Shown: positions 57,486-64,000 of the stretch, piece after piece
Numbering within the stretch: the first letter of the stretch is position 1
Layout of the letters: the number at the start of each line of letters is the position of its first letter
DNA from: Atrichornis clamosus
Taxonomy: Eukaryota > Chordata > Aves > Passeriformes > Menuridae
Reading direction: 5' to 3'
DNA: 64,000 nt
Assembly (NCBI GenBank): GCA_013400975.1
Contig: WBMZ01014158.1
Span: 124,001 to 188,000 of the forward strand
Made by a program: the position numbers and the translations under genes
The notes under the pieces: generated by a model
What the model saw: the letters and a program-made list of their open reading frames with translations, nothing else
The model's database searches: none
Told to the model about the DNA's origin: nothing

Positions 57486-59462
57486 GTATGCGTGTGGGTA
57501 TGTTCTAACCAACACTCAGAGCTTCCGTGGATTTGCCAGCTGTAGCAGACGCGCTGCGCAGTTCCTCAGGCCCTTGCCCTGGGGGAATTTCCGTGGGCTG
57601 CTTTTGCCAGGATGTCTGAGGGGCAGCCAGTGTGGCCATGGGCACTGCCTCCGTGAGCAGCCTCCTCAGCTGTGGGCAGGGAGACAAGTCCTGTTGTCAG
57701 GTACCATGTGAGCTTTATGTCGTTCAACTCCATTTCCTTCTGCATTTCACTGACAATTTCATTGTTTAAGACTGCAATTCCTTAAGTACTTTACAGTTCT
57801 TGCATTTAGAAATGGTCTCCTGCATACAAATGTCATAATGTATTTGTGTCAGTACTGTGATGTAGCATCAAAAATCAGATGCTTAAGAAAAAAATTTGGA
57901 GGAGTTTAAGTGCTTTATTCCTTTAAAAAACAAAAAAAAGACAGTAAGGTAAAATGTATAGGGCAGTCAGACTGTTCAAGAAAATAACTATACATTCTTT
58001 TTTTCATGAAGATGATTCTTGTTCTCTCCTTTGCATGGTTCCCTATGGAAAGAAAGATCAGAACCTTAGAGTGGGATTGTCTGTACAGTCCAGAGAAGTT
58101 CTATTCTTGCTGATTCATAATTCAAAAATAAACCAGCACTTAATGAAAAAAGAAATTCCACATTCAAAGGCAATAAGAGACCAATAATTCTTGCACTGAG
58201 TGCTATTTTAGACTGTGGAGCTCATTGGCACATAGAGGTCTTAAGGAATTGAGAGTCCAGCAAGACAGTGGAGCATATGAGCAGTCAGTAGTGTTGAGAA
58301 TTTTAAAAGAGGTTCCTCCTCTGCATCAGAGCTTAAGTTCGGCCCAAGATTCTAAGAGTGAAGCCTTGGAGAGAGGAGTTGAGGGTGAGAAAATACTGAA
58401 ATAAATACGGACAAGGAATATGAACCAGTTTGTTCTTATTATATTCAGTAGAGGGAGGAAATAAGGTCTCATAAACACCATTCTTCTGCAGTGTTTGTAC
58501 CTCCAAGAAATACAAATGTCAGTGCATTGGTACTGAGAAGGAAAACAACCAACTCCATGAATACCCCTATGTTCTCTATAAGCCAGAGCCAGCTCTTCAG
58601 GATTCATGGACACACACACAGGATGCACTGCTCCGCTGCTGCTAAGTCTGGCTCATCTCCTAAGGCTATTTTCCAGGAGGAAATTCTGGCCTTCTTTCCA
58701 GTTAGACAAGTGCAACATCTCCCCTTCACACCCATAAGGGAACAGGACTGCAAACTGTGTACAATTACCACTGCTGCAGCCTGTGCTCACTTGCTTTTCT
58801 GTATGTTTCTAATCAAGAGGGGTAGTTGTCATCTCTCAGAGAGAAGACAAGGCTTGAATCATTAAGTCTGAGCAGTATGAAATCTGAAAACAAGTAAGAA
58901 CTCTGTAAACTTCACAGACGTTTTAGCAACTTATTTATGCATGTTTGTGCAAAAGGTACAGACTGGCAGGAAGCAAGAAAATAAAATAGCCAGGGTTCTC
59001 CTCCTCACTCCATGGGTATTGGTGCTTTTTCCTCACGGCAGCCTGACCTTAGGGAGTAGGAAGATTTTGGCCTAAACAACAAATTTTCTTGACGTTGCTA
59101 AAGAGGCTGTCAGAGCAGATCTGTCTGCAGCCTGTGAGCCAATTCAGGAGGCCTCTTTTGGTCCCTTGCAGCTTCGTTTGTGCAGTGTTTCGTGCTGGGA
59201 AGCCTTTGACGCTTGTACCAATACAGCTGCGGTGGATTAAGGATCGTTGAACAGAGGAGAAATTTTACCAGCTCATTCTGTGTTACCTCAGTGGGACTGA
59301 AGCATCAGCTGTCCCTCACTTTCCTCCCAGTTCCCTTTCACACTGCACCACACCTCCTCCGCGGGAACGGCACCGTTGCCTCCTGCTCTCCGTGGATGGG
59401 GTGAGGCAGGACCTTGAGTCTGAATCCCGATCTTACCGAGTTGTCTTTGCGGTGTAACGCAG

Positions 59463-59563
59463 GTTCCGGGCTCACCAACGTCAAAACAGAGGAGATATCC
59501 GAGGTGAAGATGGATGCGGAGTTCCGGCACGACTCAGGGTATGAAGTTCATCATCAGAAGCTG
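59463..59563 (+). CDS. APP: APP exon 16: juxtamembrane region and Abeta residues 1-17
   Basis: This is a 101-bp exon that starts in phase 1 (GT TCC GGG, giving [11 protein letters not shown]) and ends on a whole codon at HHQKL before GTGAGT (APP770 residues 655-688). It contains the beta-secretase site EVKM/DAEF and Abeta 1-17 up to the alpha-secretase site between Lys16 and Leu17. Abeta Arg5, Tyr10 and His13 are all present, the human-type metal-binding set that mice and rats lack. The one difference from human seen is TNVKTEE for TNIKTEE, outside Abeta. Ser656 in GSG is the chondroitin-sulfate acceptor when exon 15 is skipped. The acceptor is weak: only about half of the 20 bases before the AG are pyrimidines. 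Confidence 0.98.
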
Positions 59564-62489
59564 GTGAGTGAGCACACAGTGCCTTCCACACGTGCGTTTC
59601 GGGGTGCTGATGCAGTCTTGAACTAGTGAGTCGCTTATGACCGTGCTTTGCTTGAGTGACGTGGGTGCTGGAAGTGCCAACAAAAAGTTATCACATGAAC
59701 AATTATGATTTTTCTGGTTCTCCCTTCAATGAGAGTACGCCTGGAACAATGCCAGCAGAGAGGATGGAAAGTCACTGAGCCTCACATGAGAGGGAATTCT
59801 GGCAGTTCCTGTCCTTGCACTGCCATGTCACTGGACAAGGCTTGCCCCACAGTCCATCTGTCCTGGTCTCATACCTAAGGAGAAGGGATAGAGAGGAAGG
59901 AAAATACTAAGTTTAAAAAAAAAAAAGAAAAGGAGTTTGAGACACACAGCATAGTGCAGCAAGAAACAGAGTGACACTGTTTCAGGAATAGAGTCCTTTC
60001 CTGTCAAAACAGATGGTAGCAGTGCATGAAGGAGGCTGAACTCCATGGAGCATAACCTTTCACAAGATTGCCTGCTTGGGATAAGAGGAGATCCTCCACT
60101 GGCCTTAATTTTAGTTTGTGTTTGGCTGTTATCTGTATGTTTTATTCCTTAAGGTATATTAAATTAACAGATGAAAGGCAGGTAGGAGCAAAATATTGTT
60201 CCCCATTGGAACTGTGCTTCTTGTGAACATAAAAATGGCAACCAAAAGCATTGTAGGTAAGAAAAGCATCTTACAAAAGCTTTTTTCAGTCCCTCAATAA
60301 GCAATGAAGAACCCATACAGCAATGTTGACTATAAACCTTTTCTGCTTCTTCTTTTTAAAGGTTTATTATGTGATGAGGCTTCAGATCCATGGCTTTCAG
60401 TATCCCGATACTAAACTTGAAAGCTTTTTTTCCTTAATGTATTCTCAATGCTAAGTAGTGCTGAAAATCAAAATTAACACGGGATTCAAATTTGCATTTG
60501 AACTAGGCAATCACTATGTGAAAAGATATTCTGCCATCACTTTGATGCCAAGGACTGAGAATTCCCAGTTTGATAAGTTAATCCAAAATGCTTTAGCACC
60601 AATTTGGGCAAGTCTGATGTCTTAGCTCAGATGGGTTAAACATCCAGATGGAGCAAACCTGTGCAGGGTGCTGAAAGGAAGGACCTTGCAGGAATGTGAG
60701 CTGGACTCAGGAGTTCCTGGTTGTCACATGCACTTCTCAGCAGCACCCCTCAGTGTCCAAGTGGTTTGATAGCATCCCAAGGGATTTGGTGCTGGGAACT
60801 CCCCGTATCGTGGTGGCTGGTGGGGAGGGCGGTCCCTGCACGTGGTAATCCACGTCATGCTTCAAATGGGACCTTTCCAGCTTTTCACAGCATTTTCTGC
60901 CATACTTCTTACTGGTAGGTACAAGCACTCCTTAAAAATTAGTGAGCTGTCTGCTAGGTTACCTTTTTGATTGAGACCGAGCGAGGATTCTGGTATTGCT
61001 GAGCAAGTTCTGGACTGATGCTTATGGGGCACTGCTCCCTTGCCACACACCATGTCTGATGCCCTTCTCCATTAGCATTAATTCAGAAGCAGGGAGCAGA
61101 AAACACTTTCCTCTGTGTTCTCCTTCTGTGCCATGCTAGGATTTCCTGAAACAGTCTCCTAAGGATATTGCTCTGAATTGTATCTTGCATGCAAACCCCT
61201 GAATTGGGCTGGAATTGCAGTTATTTTCTCCCTTATGAAGGTTCACGTTTGAACTGTACATTAAGTTGATTTTCATGGCTCGGAGTGCTTAAGGCCTTCC
61301 TCTTTTGCACATGTATTTAGCTGGGGCATTTCACAGTGCTCTGAAATGGTGTAGTAGCAGAATTTCAGTCCTGGGCAGGTAAAATTGATGGAAGAAATTA
61401 TTACTTTGCACCAGCTCATGCCAACACTATCCATTGTGTGTACTTTTTAGTGAATTTTTGTTTAAACACATTCCTTGCTTGTGACTAGGAGCAATATAAA
61501 TATTTATACTGCATGCTTTAATACCTTTCTGAGGAAGGTTGTGTTTCTAAAAGAGTGCAAATATTATACAGCTCATTATAATTCTCAGCTGGTTTCCTGC
61601 TTCCCTCTGCATTTTTGTTACATACTTGTCAAAGTATTTAGTCTTTCAGTGTGAGGTAGTCTTACAAATCTGTGAATGTAATTTATTCTCTAATCCTTTT
61701 TGCCCATTTTGGTTAAAAATAATAAAAGGTTGCTATTGACAAGCAGACAAAAGGGTTGTAAGATATGCACAGATGTAAAATAATCCAATATATTCCTTGA
61801 ATATAAAACAGGACAGTGAAAACAATCACCCATTTTTCATACCTGCTCCTGCTGATAAAAGCCAGTCTCATTAAATGCATGGTAAAGCATCTTGCTGTCC
61901 TGTTTTGCCTTATCAGTGCTTATACTTCAAGTGGATTTTCTCTGGTTTTCACACAACTGTTGTCTCCTAGGTCTCACACGAGCACATCATGTAGGTACAG
62001 CTCATTCTCTTTGCCCTGCAAAATCTCAGAGCACTTCTTGGTGGTCACTTAAATCAGGGTGATAACTTTTGTTGCAATGCATCTTAGTCCAAACAAGCCA
62101 CACAGCTGTAAATTTACGAACACAGTCACGATTAGCGTTCTGAAAATCAAGAGATGTGTGTGCTCCTGGGTTACTCCACTCAGGCCTGCCAGTCACTGTG
62201 CACTTACTGGAGGGAAACAGGCAGCCACTGTCTGAGACCTGTGTGAAGCTGAGTCCCCCTTCAGCCCAGCACTGCTGCACCACAGGCAATGCAGATTTCC
62301 CAAAGTGCTCTTCCCCAGCTATGAGAGCTTTGTGGCACAGGGATCCAGGTGTGAGTAATTAGGAGGACGTGCAGTGCTGTTTAATTACTGATGCTTCAAC
62401 AGCCTGTCTACTGCTGTGACAGCGGGGCAGGTCAGTCACGTGTTCAGAGAGCTTTTTCTTAGCTGTCTTCCCTTACTTTTCTTTTGTAG
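59564..62489 (+). other. APP intron 16 (splits Abeta)
   Basis: This is a 2926-bp intron from GTGAGT to TTTTGTAG, inserted between Abeta Leu17 and Val18. It is AT-rich unique sequence with an A-run at about 59916-59928. Retention would add about 20 unrelated residues after Leu17 and stop, which would remove the membrane anchor. No other feature seen. Confidence 0.9.

Positions 62490-64000
<1,511 letters not shown>

Larger units (their letters stand above)
49393..59462 (+). other. APP intron 15
   Basis: This is a 10,070-bp intron from GTACAT to an unusually pyrimidine-poor acceptor (GCGGTGTAACGCAG). It contains a short CR1 scrap (52069-52117), a 12-bp perfect inverted repeat (54817-54846) and a long old CR1 copy (about 56690-57485). 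No other gene is supportable. Confidence 0.9.

Overview
The window is vertebrate nuclear DNA, almost certainly from a bird. It contains the 3' half of the amyloid precursor protein gene (APP), read on the + strand. Nine consecutive coding exons are recognisable by their translation and by clean AG/GT boundaries. Their lengths (134, 75, 159, 129, 100, 222, 54, 101 and 147 bp) match what I recall for exons 9 to 17 of human APP. In APP770 numbering they encode residues ~364 to 737: the E2 domain, the acidic juxtamembrane linker, the Abeta segment, the transmembrane helix and the first part of the cytoplasmic tail. Exons 1-8 lie upstream of the window. The last exon (18, with the tail ending in the NPTY sorting motif and the 3' UTR) lies downstream.

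Layout: 1-5002 intron upstream of exon 9; exon 9 at 5003; 8.1 kb intron 9 with a CR1 LINE copy; exons 10 and 11 close together (13211-14479); 9.0 kb intron 11; exons 12 and 13 (23512-25817); the largest intron, 17.5 kb (25818-43311), with two CR1 pieces, two CpG-richer patches and a strong inverted-repeat pair; exon 14 (43312-43533); 5.8 kb intron 14 with a CpG-rich patch; the small alternatively spliced cassette exon 15 (49339-49392); 10 kb intron 15 with one short and one long, old CR1 copy; exon 16 (59463-59563); 2.9 kb intron 16; exon 17 (62490-62636); then the start of intron 17.

The avian assignment rests on the CR1 LINE copies, the dominant repeat in bird genomes, on the compact introns with few other repeats, and on APP substitutions relative to human that fit a sauropsid. 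I cannot name the order or species. No other protein-coding gene, tRNA, rRNA or CRISPR was found. The remaining open reading frames are short, mutually overlapping and lack recognisable domains, as expected by chance in intronic DNA.

The exons together make one protein. E2 (exons 9-14) is the helical, heparin- and metal-binding dimerisation domain. The linker from exons 14-16 carries glycosylation and shedding sites. Exons 16 and 17 are joined inside the Abeta peptide, whose predicted 42 residues match the human peptide. Exon 15 can be skipped in frame, and the sequence retains the junction that creates the chondroitin-sulfate attachment site of the L-APP (appican) isoforms. I found no convincing undescribed system. 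The most notable leftovers are three strong intronic inverted repeats, three CpG-rich intronic patches, a weak acceptor at exon 16 and a consistent antisense orientation of all CR1 copies.
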